Positions 46,020-55,489 of a DNA stretch of 64,000 bases are shown piece after piece. The stretch's first letter is position 1. The number at the start of each line of letters is the position of its first letter. The stretch lies in the NCBI RefSeq assembly GCF_016907385.1, contig NZ_JAFBBU010000001.1, positions 992,001 to 1,056,000 on the forward strand, given 5' to 3'. Source of the stretch: Subtercola frigoramans. Its GTDB lineage: Bacteria; Actinomycetota; Actinomycetes; Actinomycetales; Microbacteriaceae. Under the pieces are notes generated by a model, which saw only the letters and a program-made list of their open reading frames with translations, ran no database searches and was not told where the DNA came from. The position numbers and the translations under genes were made by a program.

Positions 46020-46505
46020 GTGGCGAAGATCGCAGATCAGATTGACGTGGCTCCCGAGAGCTACTCGACCGAAACCCCCACCATCGAGACCCCCAAGGCG
46101 GCTCGCCCCGTGCTGAGCGTCGGCGGCGCAGCCGTCGGTCGTCGCAAGCAGGCCATCGCCCGCGTTCGCCTCACCCCGGGTGCAGGCACCATTGTTGTGA
46201 ACGGCCGCGAGTTCGAGAACTTCTTCCCGAACAAGCTGCACCAGCAGTTGATCAACGACCCGTTCAAGCTCCTCGACCTGCTCGGCAGCTACGACGTGAT
46301 CGCCAAGATCTCCGGCGGTGGCCCCTCCGGCCAGGCTGGTGCACTGCGGCTCGGCATCGCCCGTGCGCTCAACGAGATCGACGAAGAGAACAACCGTGCA
46401 ACCTTGAAGAAGGCCGGCTTCCTGAGCCGCGACGCACGAGTGAAAGAGCGCAAGAAGGCCGGTCTCAAGAAGGCTCGTAAGGCTCCTCAGTTCTCGAAGC
46501 GCTAA
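46020..46505 (+). CDS. rpsI: 30S ribosomal protein S9, with N-terminal extension
   Basis: Head protein whose C-terminal tail reaches the P-site tRNA. It has 161 residues. The core starts near residue 38 ([20 protein letters not shown]), with [19 protein letters not shown] and the ending [12 protein letters not shown], the tRNA-contacting tail. The first roughly 35 residues are Thr/Pro/Glu-rich extra sequence. The start is GTG at 46020, with an AAAGGA a little distant. It follows rplM as usual. Confidence 0.96.
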   Translation: MAKIADQIDVAPESYSTETPTIETPKAARPVLSVGGAAVGRRKQAIARVRLTPGAGTIVVNGREFENFFPNKLHQQLINDPFKLLDLLGSYDVIAKISGGGPSGQAGALRLGIARALNEIDEENNRATLKKAGFLSRDARVKERKKAGLKKARKAPQFSKR

Positions 46506-46540
46506 GCGCTTCACGCCCCTAGACTCGGTCTGTGCTGGCG

Positions 46541-46582
46541 ACGACTGTGTTGTCAGACGACTGTGGTGGTGAAACGACTGTG
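46541..46582 (+). repeat. Three degenerate direct repeats upstream of glmM
   Basis: ACGACTGTG occurs at 46541-46549, 46557-46565 and 46574-46582, spaced 16 and 17 bases. The following bases are similar (TTGT, GTGGT, ATGGT). The array ends 13 bases before the glmM GTG start, in the place of the ribosome-binding region. Confidence 0.6.
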
Positions 46583-46595
46583 ATGGTAGAAGTCA

Positions 46596-47954
46596 GTGGG
46601 TAGCCTTTTCGGCACCGACGGCGTACGTGGGCTCGCGAACAGAGACGTCACGGCAGACCTGGCACTTCGAGTGGCCCAGGCTGCTGCCGTGGTGCTCGGA
46701 GCCGAGGCTCGCGCGTCAGGGCGCAGGCCCGTCGCGGTTCTCGCACGCGATCCACGTACCTCGGGCGATTTCATCGCGGCCGCGGTTGCGGCGGGATTCG
46801 CCAGCTCTGGCGTCGATGTCTACGACGCCGGCGTGATTCCGACCCCGGCTGCGGCATACCTGGTCGCTGACTTCGGCGCGGATTTCGGCTGCATGATCTC
46901 GGCGTCGCACAATCCGGCTCCCGACAACGGCATCAAGTTCTTCGCTCGTAAGGGCAAGAAGCTCGACGACGAGATCGAAGAGCAGATCGAGGCCGCGCTC
47001 GCCGAACCCTTCCTCACACCGCTGGGTGCCGATGTCGGCCGGATCCGCCGCTTTGCCGACGCCGAAGATCGCTATGTCGTGCACCTCCTCTCGACGCTGC
47101 CGCACAGTCTCGAAGGGCTGCATGTCGTTCTCGACTGCGCACACGGTGCCGCGGCGGGAGTTTCTCCGCACGTGTTTGCCACGGCGGGAGCGACGGTCAC
47201 CGTCATGGGCAACGACCCCACCGGCGACAACATCAATGACCAGGTGGGTTCCACCCACATGCAGGCGCTGATCGACACCGTGCGTGAGCTGGGTGCCGAC
47301 GTGGGAATCGCCCACGATGGTGACGCAGACCGGTGCCTCGCTGTCGACAGCACGGGTGCGATTGTCGACGGCGACCAGATCATGGCCATCCTCGCCACCG
47401 CACTCGACGGGCGAGGAGCACTCAAAGACCGAACCCTCGTGGCGACGGTCATGAGCAATCTGGGGCTTCGGGTCGCAATGGCTGAACAGGGCATCCGGAT
47501 GCTGGAGACCCGTGTCGGTGACAGATACGTTCTGGAAGCCATCAATGCCGAAGGCTACAATCTCGGCGGCGAACAGTCTGGCCACATCATCTTCGGCGAC
47601 TACGCCACGACCGGAGACGGGATTCTGACCGGGCTGCAGCTCGTGAGCCAGATGGCGGCGACCGGTAAGTCTCTCGCCGAACTCGCCTCGATCATGAAGG
47701 TGTACCCGCAGACCCTCGTGAACGTCCGCGGTGTCGACAGGGAGGCCGTCGCATCGGATGAGATCATCGCCCAGGCCGTGCTCGAAGCAGGTCTCGAACT
47801 CGGCGACACCGGCCGCGTGCTTCTGCGGCCATCGGGTACGGAGCCACTCGTTCGCGTCATGGTCGAAGCCGCGGACCAGGCGACGGCCGACAGGGTCGCT
47901 GCGCGGCTGGCCGACCTGGTTCGCGAACGACTGGCGCTGACGCCCGCCACCTAG
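46596..47954 (+). CDS. glmM: Phosphoglucosamine mutase
   Basis: Interconverts glucosamine 6-phosphate and glucosamine 1-phosphate for peptidoglycan precursor synthesis. It has 452 residues. [16 protein letters not shown] starts the protein. The phosphoserine is Ser104 in [17 protein letters not shown]. The metal loop [10 protein letters not shown], the sugar loop [10 protein letters not shown] and the phosphate loop [14 protein letters not shown] complete the active site. The GTG start at 46596 has no good Shine-Dalgarno. With glmS nearby it covers two consecutive steps of amino-sugar synthesis. Confidence 0.96.
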   Translation: MGSLFGTDGVRGLANRDVTADLALRVAQAAAVVLGAEARASGRRPVAVLARDPRTSGDFIAAAVAAGFASSGVDVYDAGVIPTPAAAYLVADFGADFGCMISASHNPAPDNGIKFFARKGKKLDDEIEEQIEAALAEPFLTPLGADVGRIRRFADAEDRYVVHLLSTLPHSLEGLHVVLDCAHGAAAGVSPHVFATAGATVTVMGNDPTGDNINDQVGSTHMQALIDTVRELGADVGIAHDGDADRCLAVDSTGAIVDGDQIMAILATALDGRGALKDRTLVATVMSNLGLRVAMAEQGIRMLETRVGDRYVLEAINAEGYNLGGEQSGHIIFGDYATTGDGILTGLQLVSQMAATGKSLAELASIMKVYPQTLVNVRGVDREAVASDEIIAQAVLEAGLELGDTGRVLLRPSGTEPLVRVMVEAADQATADRVAARLADLVRERLALTPAT

Positions 47955-47998
47955 CGCTCGTTGGGTTCTCCGGAGAGTGCGGCGGAGTCATTCCCAAC

Positions 47999-48018
47999 CG
48001 GTCCGGTCTTGCGGACCG
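47999..48018. terminator. Hairpin between convergent glmM and coaA
   Basis: CGGTCCG (47999-48005) pairs perfectly with CGGACCG (48012-48018) around GTCTTG. GTTGGG/CCCAAC (47960 and 47993) and a TCTCCGGAGA palindrome precede it. There is no T-run. Its position between two converging genes suggests a bidirectional termination function. Confidence 0.4.
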
Positions 48019-48021
48019 CTG

Positions 48022-48987
48022 TCAGATCTTGCGCAGCAGCACACGGCTGACGTGGTGCGTGGCGTCTTTTCTCAGCACCAGTGTTGCGCGCGATCGTGTC
48101 GGCAGTACATTCTGCAGAAGGTTCGGCTGGTTGATCGACTCCCAGATGGAGTTCGCCGTCTGCCGTGCCTCCTCGTCAGAGAGACTCGCGTAGCGGTGGA
48201 AGTAGGAACTCGGGCTCGCGAAGGCACCGTTCTTGAGTTTCAGGAAGCGCTCCTCGTACCAGCGCGCGATGTCTGCCGTTCGGGCATCGACGTAGATCGT
48301 GAAGTCGAACAGGTCACTGACGGCGAGTCGGTTGCCCGGTGTCGGCGGTTGCAACACGTTCAGACCCTCGACGATGAGGATGTCGGGCTGGTGCACGACA
48401 ATCTGGGCGTCGGGCACGATGTCGTAGCTCAGGTGCGAGTAGAACGGCGCGCGCACTTCGCTTGCTCCGCTCTTGATGGCGGTGACGAAACGCAGCAGCG
48501 CCTTCCTGTCGTAACTCTCGGGGAAGCCCTTGCGATCCATGAGACCCAGTCGTTGGAGTTCCCGGTTGGGCAGCAGGAAGCCGTCGGTGGTGACGAGTTC
48601 CACTCGGGGCGTGTCGTCCCACCGTGCCAGAAGTTCGCGAAGCAGGCGCGCGATCGTGGACTTGCCGACGGCGACCGAACCCGCAATGCCGATGACGAAC
48701 GGAGTACTCCTTGCCTTTTCTCCGAGAAAATCACTCGTCGACCGATGCAGGTTCTTGTACCCGGCGGCGTACAGGTTCAGCAGCCGGCTGAGCGGCAGGT
48801 AGACCTCAGCGACCTCGGTCATGTCGAGCGGCTCGCCGAGACCCCGGAGTTGCACGATTTCGGTTTCGAGCAATGGATGCGGCGTGGCCGGCGCCAGCGC
48901 GGCCCACTCAGCTCGGTCAATCTCGACAAAAGGGGTGGTCTGGCCCGCTGCTGAATTGAGTGCGGGATTCGACGTGGGATCGGCCAT
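48022..48987 (-). CDS. coaA: Type I pantothenate kinase
   Basis: Phosphorylates pantothenate, the first and regulated step of coenzyme A synthesis. The ATG at 48987, with GGAGG just upstream, gives 321 residues starting [20 protein letters not shown]. The frame extended to 49038 would run into the glmS start. P-loop [37 protein letters not shown] and [18 protein letters not shown] are typical of the prokaryotic type I enzyme. It is divergent from glmS and convergent with glmM. Confidence 0.95.
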   Translation of the reverse strand: MADPTSNPALNSAAGQTTPFVEIDRAEWAALAPATPHPLLETEIVQLRGLGEPLDMTEVAEVYLPLSRLLNLYAAGYKNLHRSTSDFLGEKARSTPFVIGIAGSVAVGKSTIARLLRELLARWDDTPRVELVTTDGFLLPNRELQRLGLMDRKGFPESYDRKALLRFVTAIKSGASEVRAPFYSHLSYDIVPDAQIVVHQPDILIVEGLNVLQPPTPGNRLAVSDLFDFTIYVDARTADIARWYEERFLKLKNGAFASPSSYFHRYASLSDEEARQTANSIWESINQPNLLQNVLPTRSRATLVLRKDATHHVSRVLLRKI

Positions 48988-49023
48988 AGACCTCCATTGT
49001 GCCTCAACACAGGTACCCACCTG

Positions 49024-49036
49024 TAAAATCGAATCC
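49024..49036 (+). promoter_or_regulatory. Leaderless promoter -10 box of glmS
   Basis: TAAAAT at 49024-49029, preceded by TG, lies seven bases before the glmS ATG (49037). No Shine-Dalgarno precedes that ATG. Transcription would start at or next to the start codon, giving a leaderless mRNA. No good -35 is seen at 17-18 bp. Confidence 0.45.
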
Positions 49037-50884
49037 ATGTGTGGAATCGTGGGCTATGTCGGTCGACCCCAAAGCCTGGAGGTTCTCCTCGGCGGCCTTC
49101 GGCGTCTGGAATATCGGGGCTATGACTCCGCCGGTGTGGCGATCATCACCGATGACGGTGACCTGGTCACGCGAAAGCGTGCGGGCAAGCTCGCGGTGCT
49201 GGTCGACGATCTTGCGGCCAACCCGCTGCAGAACGGTTCGACGGGCATCGGGCACACCCGCTGGGCGACGCACGGCGGCCCCACCGACGTGAATGCGCAC
49301 CCGCACCTCAGCCAGGACGGCACTCTCGCGCTCATCCACAACGGCATCATCGAGAACTTCGCAGGCCTCAAGGCGGAGTTGCTTGCTGAAGGATTCACCT
49401 TCGACAGCGAGACCGACACCGAGGTCGCAGCCAAGCTCCTCGGGCGTGAATACGACAAGGGTGACGGCCTCGCTGCGGCCCTGGGGCGTGTCGTGGTGCG
49501 ACTCGAGGGAGCTTTCACGCTTCTGGCACTCCACAAAGGTGAGCCCGGCGTCGTCGTCGGTGCCCGCCGCAACTCACCGCTCGTGATCGGGCTGGGCGAG
49601 GGCGAGAACTTCCTCGGCTCTGATGTCGCGGCCTTCGTCGAACACACTCAGCGAGCCGTTGCCATCGGCCAGGACCAGATCGTCACCATCACTCCCGACT
49701 CGGTCGTGGTCACCGATTTCTTCGGCACCGAGGTGCCGGTCTCGGAGTTCCAGGTCTCGTGGGACGCGTCGGCCGCCGAGAAGGGCGGTTGGTCGAGCTT
49801 CATGGCGAAGGAGATCAGTGAACAACCCGAGGCGGTCCTGAAGACCCTGCTGGGTCGGGTCGAAAACAAGAAAGTCGTGCTCCCCGACCTCGGCGTGCTG
49901 GCCGAACACCTCGAAGCCATCGACAGAATCGTCATCATCGCCTGCGGCACGGCCAGTTATGCCGGGATGCTCGGTAAGTACGCACTCGAGAAGTGGGCGC
50001 GCATTCCGGTCGAAGTGCAGCTCTCGCACGAGTTCCGCTACGAAGACCCGGTATTGACGCCGAACACCCTTGTCATCTCGATCAGCCAGTCCGGCGAGAC
50101 CATGGACACCCTGATGGCCGTGAAGTATGCCATCGAAGCGGGCGCACGGACGCTCTCGATCTGCAACACGCAGGGTGCAACAATCGCCCGGGAGTCCGAC
50201 GCGGTCATCTACACGCACGCCGGCCCTGAGGTCGCCGTCGCATCGACGAAGGCATTTGTCGCCCAGATCGCCGCCCTGTATCTCTTCGGGCTTCACCTCG
50301 CCAGTGTTCGGGATACCCTTCCAGCGGCCGAGATTGCGGCCGCGCTCGACGAGCTCCAGGCCATTCCGGCGAAGCTCGAGAAGGTACTCCTCACGGCACC
50401 ACGCATCAGGGAGCTCGCCGGGTGGATGTCGGACACGCGCGCCGTTCTCTTCCTCGGCAGGCATGTCGGCTACCCGGTGGCGCTCGAGGGTGCCCTCAAG
50501 CTCAAGGAACTCGCGTACATCCACGCTGAAGGGTTCGCGGCAGGCGAATTGAAGCACGGCCCGATCGCCCTCATCGAACCGGGGCAACCGGTCTTTGTGG
50601 TCGTGCCGAGCCCCAGGGACCCGAATTCTCTTCACGCCAAAGTCGTGTCGAACATCCAGGAGATCCGGGCGCGAGGTGCCCGGATCCTTGCCGTCGCAGA
50701 GCAGGGTGACGCCGCCGTGTTGCCGTTCGCCGACGAGGTGATTCCCATTCCTCTTGCCGGTGCGTTGTTCGAGCCGCTGCTCGCCGTGGTTCCACTGCAG
50801 ATCTTCGCTATGGAGCTCGCCACGGCAAAGGGGCTCGATGTCGACCAGCCGCGTAACCTGGCCAAGTCCGTCACGGTCGAATGA
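49037..50884 (+). CDS. glmS: Glutamine-fructose-6-phosphate aminotransferase (isomerizing)
   Basis: Makes glucosamine 6-phosphate from fructose 6-phosphate and glutamine. The ATG at 49037 gives 615 residues beginning [20 protein letters not shown], with the nucleophilic Cys directly after Met. The upstream frame extension (to 48821) runs over coaA and is rejected. The glutaminase domain has [20 protein letters not shown]. Two SIS domains (about 290-600) have [13 protein letters not shown], and the end [13 protein letters not shown] is the typical C-terminus. No glmS ribozyme was seen upstream; the leader is practically absent. Confidence 0.96.
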   Translation: MCGIVGYVGRPQSLEVLLGGLRRLEYRGYDSAGVAIITDDGDLVTRKRAGKLAVLVDDLAANPLQNGSTGIGHTRWATHGGPTDVNAHPHLSQDGTLALIHNGIIENFAGLKAELLAEGFTFDSETDTEVAAKLLGREYDKGDGLAAALGRVVVRLEGAFTLLALHKGEPGVVVGARRNSPLVIGLGEGENFLGSDVAAFVEHTQRAVAIGQDQIVTITPDSVVVTDFFGTEVPVSEFQVSWDASAAEKGGWSSFMAKEISEQPEAVLKTLLGRVENKKVVLPDLGVLAEHLEAIDRIVIIACGTASYAGMLGKYALEKWARIPVEVQLSHEFRYEDPVLTPNTLVISISQSGETMDTLMAVKYAIEAGARTLSICNTQGATIARESDAVIYTHAGPEVAVASTKAFVAQIAALYLFGLHLASVRDTLPAAEIAAALDELQAIPAKLEKVLLTAPRIRELAGWMSDTRAVLFLGRHVGYPVALEGALKLKELAYIHAEGFAAGELKHGPIALIEPGQPVFVVVPSPRDPNSLHAKVVSNIQEIRARGARILAVAEQGDAAVLPFADEVIPIPLAGALFEPLLAVVPLQIFAMELATAKGLDVDQPRNLAKSVTVE

Positions 50885-50915
50885 GTGGCCCTCAGCGAAT
50901 GATGGGCCCGGTCGG

Positions 50916-51281
50916 ATGATTGTGGGCGTAGGCGTGGATATCGTCGACGTGCCTCGGTTTCGTCGGTCGCTCGAACGAACGCCTGCGCTCGTGGAGCGGT
51001 TGTTCGCTCCCAGCGAACGCGGATTGACGGTGCGCTCCCTGGCGGCCCGTTTTGCTGCCAAGGAAGCGCTCGTGAAGGCAGTTGGTGGCCCCACAGGTTT
51101 TCGCTGGCACGACATCGAAATCGTGACGGACGAACACGGTCGACCCTCGTTCTCGCTCGCGGGCACCTCGGCCGCACGCGTCATTTCAGACGGTGTCGCG
51201 GCTCTTCACCTGTCTCTCAGCCACGATGGCGATTCGGCCTGCGCATTTGTCGTCGCCGAGGGCCCGGAGAGAACCCCGTGA
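50916..51281 (+). CDS. acpS: Holo-[acyl-carrier-protein] synthase
   Basis: Transfers 4'-phosphopantetheine from CoA to apo-acyl carrier protein. The ATG at 50916 gives 121 residues starting MIVGVGVDIVDVPRFRRSLE, with magnesium-binding Asp in GVDIVD and Glu in RFAAKEALVKAVGG. The longer frame from 50754 overlaps glmS and is rejected. LSLSHDGDSACAFVVAE is the conserved end. It overlaps alr by four bases. Confidence 0.93.
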   Translation: MIVGVGVDIVDVPRFRRSLERTPALVERLFAPSERGLTVRSLAARFAAKEALVKAVGGPTGFRWHDIEIVTDEHGRPSFSLAGTSAARVISDGVAALHLSLSHDGDSACAFVVAEGPERTP

Positions 51282-52504
51282 CCACCGACCCCGTGACGAA
51301 CACCGCGGTGACGAAGAGCACAGTGACGAACAGCGCAGTGGCGAAGACCCCGCTCCGGCTGGCAACCATCGACCTCACGGCGATCTCCCACAATGTTCGA
51401 ACGGTGGCCCGACTCATGGGTGACTCCGAGGTCATGGCCGTCGTCAAAGCCAATGGCTACGGTCACGGCGCAGTCGAAGTCGCCCGCGCTGCACTCGAGG
51501 GTGGTGCCACCTGGCTGGGCGTCGCCGACGTCGACGAAGCGCTCGAGCTCCGCGCGTCCGGAATCACCGCGCCCATTCTCGCGTGGCTGCATGCGACCGA
51601 ACCTGATTTCACCGAAGCTGTTCGCCAGTCGATCGACCTGGGCATCAGTTCGAGCACACAGCTCGACGCGGTTGCCCGCGCCGCTGGGGGCCTCCGGATG
51701 CCCGGCGGAACATCGACGGAACGGGGAGGTGAAGCACTGGCCCCGGCGCCGGCCAGAGTACATCTCAAGATCGATACCGGCCTGGGGCGCAACGGCGCCG
51801 AATCGTCGCAGTGGGCTGGGCTCTTCGAACGAGCGGCTGAACTCCAGTCAGAGGGCCTGCTGACCGTGGTCGGCATGTTCAGTCACCTGTCGAATGCGAA
51901 TGACGAGGAAGACCTGGCACAGCTGGCGATGCTCGAGAGTGCCGTCGAGCAGGCTCGGGGTTCGGGACTGGCTCCCACGATCATCCATCTCGCGTCGACG
52001 GCTGGTGCCCTGCGATTGCCAGAGACGCGACTCTCGCTCGTTCGTCTGGGAATCGGGATGTACGGACTTTCGCCGTTCGACGATGTCGATTCCGCTGCCC
52101 TGGGCCTGCGGCCGGCGATGCGGCTGGAGGGTCGGGTCATCGCAGTGAAGCGGGTCGAAGCCGACAGCGGAGTGTCGTACGGCTACACCTATCGCACGGC
52201 GGGAGCGTCGACGCTGGCACTCGTGGCGCTCGGCTATGCCGACGGTATTCCCCGGTTGGGCTCGAACCGGGCACCCGTGTGGATCAACGGGCAGACCTAT
52301 ACCGTGTCTGGTCGCATCGCAATGGACCAGTTCGTGGTCGATGTGCATGATTCGGTGGTCGAGGTGGGCGACAGTGTCGTGCTGTTCGGTGACCCGGCGA
52401 CAGGAGTGCCTGCCGCCGAAGACTGGGCACAGAGTGCTGAAACCATCAACTACGAGATCGTCACCCGCGTCGGTGGCCGTATCGAGCGGCGGTACAGGCG
52501 GTGA
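51278..52504 (+). CDS. alr: Alanine racemase
   Basis: PLP enzyme that makes D-alanine for peptidoglycan. It has 408 residues. The PLP-binding Lys57 is in AVVKANGYGHGAVEVA; the VHLKIDTGLGRNG, GVSYGYTYRT and GRIAMDQFVVDVHD regions are typical. The N-terminus contains four near-identical 15-bp repeats coding VTNTA, VTKST, VTNSA, VAKTP, each opening with GTG, so the true start could be any of them. The fold begins at LRLATIDLTA. It overlaps acpS and the second racemase gene by four bases each. Confidence 0.93.
   Translation: MTTDPVTNTAVTKSTVTNSAVAKTPLRLATIDLTAISHNVRTVARLMGDSEVMAVVKANGYGHGAVEVARAALEGGATWLGVADVDEALELRASGITAPILAWLHATEPDFTEAVRQSIDLGISSSTQLDAVARAAGGLRMPGGTSTERGGEALAPAPARVHLKIDTGLGRNGAESSQWAGLFERAAELQSEGLLTVVGMFSHLSNANDEEDLAQLAMLESAVEQARGSGLAPTIIHLASTAGALRLPETRLSLVRLGIGMYGLSPFDDVDSAALGLRPAMRLEGRVIAVKRVEADSGVSYGYTYRTAGASTLALVALGYADGIPRLGSNRAPVWINGQTYTVSGRIAMDQFVVDVHDSVVEVGDSVVLFGDPATGVPAAEDWAQSAETINYEIVTRVGGRIERRYRR
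51293..51352 (+). repeat. Four in-frame 15-bp repeats in the alr N-terminus
   Basis: Units GTGACGAACACCGCG (51293), GTGACGAAGAGCACA (51308), GTGACGAACAGCGCA (51323) and GTGGCGAAGACCCCG (51338). They lie in frame directly before the conserved racemase fold. Each begins with a potential GTG start codon. Confidence 0.75.
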
Positions 52505-54303
52505 GCGAAGTGAGTGAAGAGCGCGCGGCCAGTGTCTCAACGGGCGGTGAGTTGACGGGCGGTGAGTCGGCGGCCGGTCTCTCGCTGGATGGTCTTTCGT
52601 CGGGGTCTGCTCGCCTGGTGGCAGCGCCTGAACGGGTCGCCCGCATCAACCTCGATGCGTTCCGGCACAACGTGCGTCTGCTCAGTGATCTCGCTGCGCC
52701 GGCCGAGACGATGCTCGCGGTCAAAGCAGACGCCTACGGGCACGGCATGGTGCCCCTCGCCTTCGCCGCCCTGGAGGCGGGGGCGACCTCGCTCGCCGTG
52801 CTCGACATCCCGGCGGCTCTGGTGCTGCGGGCGTCGGGGATCACCGCCCCGATCTTCGCGTGGATGCATGCACCCGACGCTGATTTCGGGGCCGCGGCGG
52901 CCGCCGACATCGATCTCGGCATCTCTGCCGTGTGGCAGCTCGAGGCCATCGCTGCCGCAGCCGAGGCGAACGCCCCGCGGGTCCACCTCAAGATCGACAC
53001 CGGGCTGCATCGCAATGGCGCAAGCGTCGAGCAGTGGCCAGGTCTCGTGCAGTCAGCGATGGCGGCCGATGCTGCCGGTGTCGTGCGCCTTCATGCCGCC
53101 TGGTCGCACCTCGCCGACGCGTCGCCCGCCGATGACGAGGCGGCATACGCCCACTTCCAGCAGGCGGTGGCTGTCGCTGAGGAGCTGGGCGCGAGATTCG
53201 AAGCCCTGCATCTGGCGGCCAGTTCGGCCGGAATCCGTATGCCAGAGGCCAGGCTGAGTTTCGTGCGCTTCGGCATAGCGGCCTATGGCATCTCGCCGTT
53301 CGACGATGAGACGGCCCTGGAGCTGGGGCTTCGCCCGGTGATGACGCTCGCAGCACCGGTTGCCTCTCTCAAACGGGTCGGAGCCGGGCACGGGGTCTCG
53401 TACGGATTCGACTACCGCACCACCCGGCCGACAACGCTCGCCCTCGTGCCCCTGGGCTATGCCGATGGCGTTCCGCGGGCGGCGAACGGGCGGGGCCAGG
53501 TCTGGCTGAATGGCAAGCGATACCCCATTGCCGGTCGCATCGCCATGGACCAGTTCGTCATCGATGTCGGCGACGACAGTGTCGCCGTCGGCGACGAGGT
53601 GATCGTTTTCGGTGAAGGCAGATCTGCGGTCGAACGGGAGCCGGGTAGCGGGGTTCCGACGGCCGAAGACTGGGCCGGATTCGCGCACACGATCGGCGAC
53701 GAGATCGTCGCGCGAGTGGGCCCCCGGGTGCCTAGGGTCTACCTGAGCGACGACACCGAGGCAGCTGAAGGGGCCTCCGACGCGAGCGCCACCGGTGTAA
53801 ACGCCGCAGACACGGATCGCTGGGTGATCGCCGACCCGGAAGCCATGCACGATTTCGGATTCGGATTCGCCTCGCGCCTCGACGCCGGCGATGTGCTCGT
53901 GCTGACGGGCGAGCTCGGTGCAGGAAAGACGACCTTCACCCGGGGGCTCGGCGAGGGCCTGGGCGTTCGTGGACCCGTCACGAGCCCGACGTTCGTGCTG
54001 GCCCGCACGCACCCCAACCTCACCACCGGCGTGCCTCTGATTCACGTCGACGCCTACCGGCTCGGTAACGCAGCAGAACTCGACGACCTCGACATCGATT
54101 TCGCGGGTTCGATCGTCGTCGTCGAGTGGGGTTCCGGGCTTGTCGATCGCATCGTCGGCGACTACCTCGAACTCGTGATCGAGCGGCCGATGGGCCACGC
54201 GGGCTCGGCAGACGAGGGTGGTGCAGACACTGACGAGGCCGGCGAGGCACCGGTCGAACCCCGTGTCGTGACGCTCCACCGACACAGGCAGGCCGAAGGA
54301 TGA
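52501..54303 (+). CDS. alr-tsaE: Bifunctional alanine racemase / TsaE fusion
   Basis: A 600-residue protein. Residues 45-415 form a second alanine racemase, with PLP Lys75 in LAVKADAYGHG, VHLKIDTGLHRNG, GVSYGFDYRT and GRIAMDQFVIDVGD. Residues 435-600 form TsaE, the ATPase that resets the t6A-synthesis complex, with P-loop GELGAGKT at 470-477 and VTSPTFVLARTHPN. VVVEWGSGLVDRI is also recognisable. Both halves look complete. It overlaps alr and tsaB by four bases. Such racemase-TsaE fusions are known in actinobacteria. Two racemases in tandem raise the question whether this one is active. Confidence 0.92.
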   Translation: MSEVSEERAASVSTGGELTGGESAAGLSLDGLSSGSARLVAAPERVARINLDAFRHNVRLLSDLAAPAETMLAVKADAYGHGMVPLAFAALEAGATSLAVLDIPAALVLRASGITAPIFAWMHAPDADFGAAAAADIDLGISAVWQLEAIAAAAEANAPRVHLKIDTGLHRNGASVEQWPGLVQSAMAADAAGVVRLHAAWSHLADASPADDEAAYAHFQQAVAVAEELGARFEALHLAASSAGIRMPEARLSFVRFGIAAYGISPFDDETALELGLRPVMTLAAPVASLKRVGAGHGVSYGFDYRTTRPTTLALVPLGYADGVPRAANGRGQVWLNGKRYPIAGRIAMDQFVIDVGDDSVAVGDEVIVFGEGRSAVEREPGSGVPTAEDWAGFAHTIGDEIVARVGPRVPRVYLSDDTEAAEGASDASATGVNAADTDRWVIADPEAMHDFGFGFASRLDAGDVLVLTGELGAGKTTFTRGLGEGLGVRGPVTSPTFVLARTHPNLTTGVPLIHVDAYRLGNAAELDDLDIDFAGSIVVVEWGSGLVDRIVGDYLELVIERPMGHAGSADEGGADTDEAGEAPVEPRVVTLHRHRQAEG

Positions 54304-54995
54304 CCGACACAACGATGCGCGACGTGATCGTTCTGGCGATCGACACCTCTGCAGCGACGAGTGTGGCCGTCGTGAGTGGCGAGCGGGGCATCCTGAGCGA
54401 AGCCAACGGGCTCGACACGATGAAACACGCGGAGGTCATCGGGCGACTCATCGAGCAGGCCCTCAGTGAGGCGGGAGTCCGGCCCGCAGAGCTGACAGCC
54501 GTGGTCGCGGGGATGGGGCCGGGGCCGTTCACCGGGCTCAGAGTCGGAATCGCCGCTGCGCACGCTTTCGCGATCGGCGCGGGCATCGATGTTCTGCCCG
54601 TCGTCAGCCACGACGCCATCGCCTTCGAACGCCGTTCGGCGGGCGAACGCGGAGAACTGCTCGTGGTGAGCGATGCGCGTCGCAAGGAGGTGTACTGGTC
54701 GCTGTACGACCTCGGTGCAACACGCCTCCACACGGCGGTTCCCGACGCGCCAGTGAGCGGGGCACTCGGTTCCGGGTCAGCGCTCCGGCTCGACGGCCCG
54801 GGCCTGGCGAAGCCCGATTCGCTTCCGCACGGCGCAGCAGCACGGGTCGATGCGACCCACGTCTCGGCCGGCGCACTCGGCTCCGTCGCGCTCGGAATCC
54901 TCGAGGCCGGAGGCGAATTTGCCACCGGCCAGGCGCTGTACCTCCGTTCTCCCGATGTGACCGTCTCGACCGGCGTGAAGCGGGTCAGCCAGTGA
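54300..54995 (+). CDS. tsaB: tRNA t6A biosynthesis protein TsaB
   Basis: Non-catalytic partner of TsaD in N6-threonylcarbamoyladenosine formation at tRNA position 37. It has 231 residues with the ASKHA fold: VIVLAIDTSAATSVAVVSGE, MKHAEVIGRLIEQALSEAGV and VAGMGPGPFTGLRVGIAAAH. It lacks the metal-binding His pair of TsaD, as expected. It overlaps alr-tsaE by four bases, and its stop overlaps the start of rimI. Confidence 0.94.
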   Translation: MTDTTMRDVIVLAIDTSAATSVAVVSGERGILSEANGLDTMKHAEVIGRLIEQALSEAGVRPAELTAVVAGMGPGPFTGLRVGIAAAHAFAIGAGIDVLPVVSHDAIAFERRSAGERGELLVVSDARRKEVYWSLYDLGATRLHTAVPDAPVSGALGSGSALRLDGPGLAKPDSLPHGAAARVDATHVSAGALGSVALGILEAGGEFATGQALYLRSPDVTVSTGVKRVSQ

Positions 54996-55489
54996 TGTTC
55001 ACCCTGCACCGGGCCGGGCCGGCCGACGTCGCCGACATCATGCTGCTCGAGACCAGCACCTTCGGCTCCGACGCGTGGTCACCCGCGATGATGCTGGCCG
55101 ACGTCGCCCAGCCGCACTGCTACTACCTCGTCGCCACGAGCGAGCGCTCCAGCGAACTCCGCGGGTACGCCGGGCTGCTGAGCCCGCAGGGAGCGCCCGA
55201 CGCCGACATCCAGACGATTGCCGTCGCACCGGATGCCCGGCGGCACGGTCTCGGACGCCAACTCATGCTGGCTCTCCTCAGCGAAGCCGAACTCCGCGGG
55301 GCGCGCCGGGTGTTCCTCGAGGTCAGAGCAGACAATCCCGCCGCCCAGCACCTCTATGACACGCTGGGGTTCACCTCGATCGGCACGAGACGCGGGTACT
55401 ACCAACCCGACAATGTCGACGCGATCGTGATGCGACTGGATCTTGCGCACGGCGCAGCGCAGAAAGCGGAAGCAGGATCTGATGACTGA
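54992..55489 (+). CDS. rimI: Ribosomal protein S18 alanine N-acetyltransferase (GNAT)
   Basis: A 165-residue GNAT acetyltransferase with the acetyl-CoA motif [20 protein letters not shown] and the later RAARV-type strand [20 protein letters not shown]. Between tsaB and tsaD this is the expected RimI-type enzyme that acetylates a ribosomal protein N-terminus; its true substrate in actinobacteria is uncertain. The start may be GTG 54992, overlapping the tsaB stop, or the next ATG at 54995. Confidence 0.9.
   Translation: MMFTLHRAGPADVADIMLLETSTFGSDAWSPAMMLADVAQPHCYYLVATSERSSELRGYAGLLSPQGAPDADIQTIAVAPDARRHGLGRQLMLALLSEAELRGARRVFLEVRADNPAAQHLYDTLGFTSIGTRRGYYQPDNVDAIVMRLDLAHGAAQKAEAGSDD

Noticed and set aside
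48821..49036. N-terminal extension of glmS
   Set aside because: It runs antisense to coaA, and GlmS must start with Met-Cys at 49037 for its catalytic cysteine.
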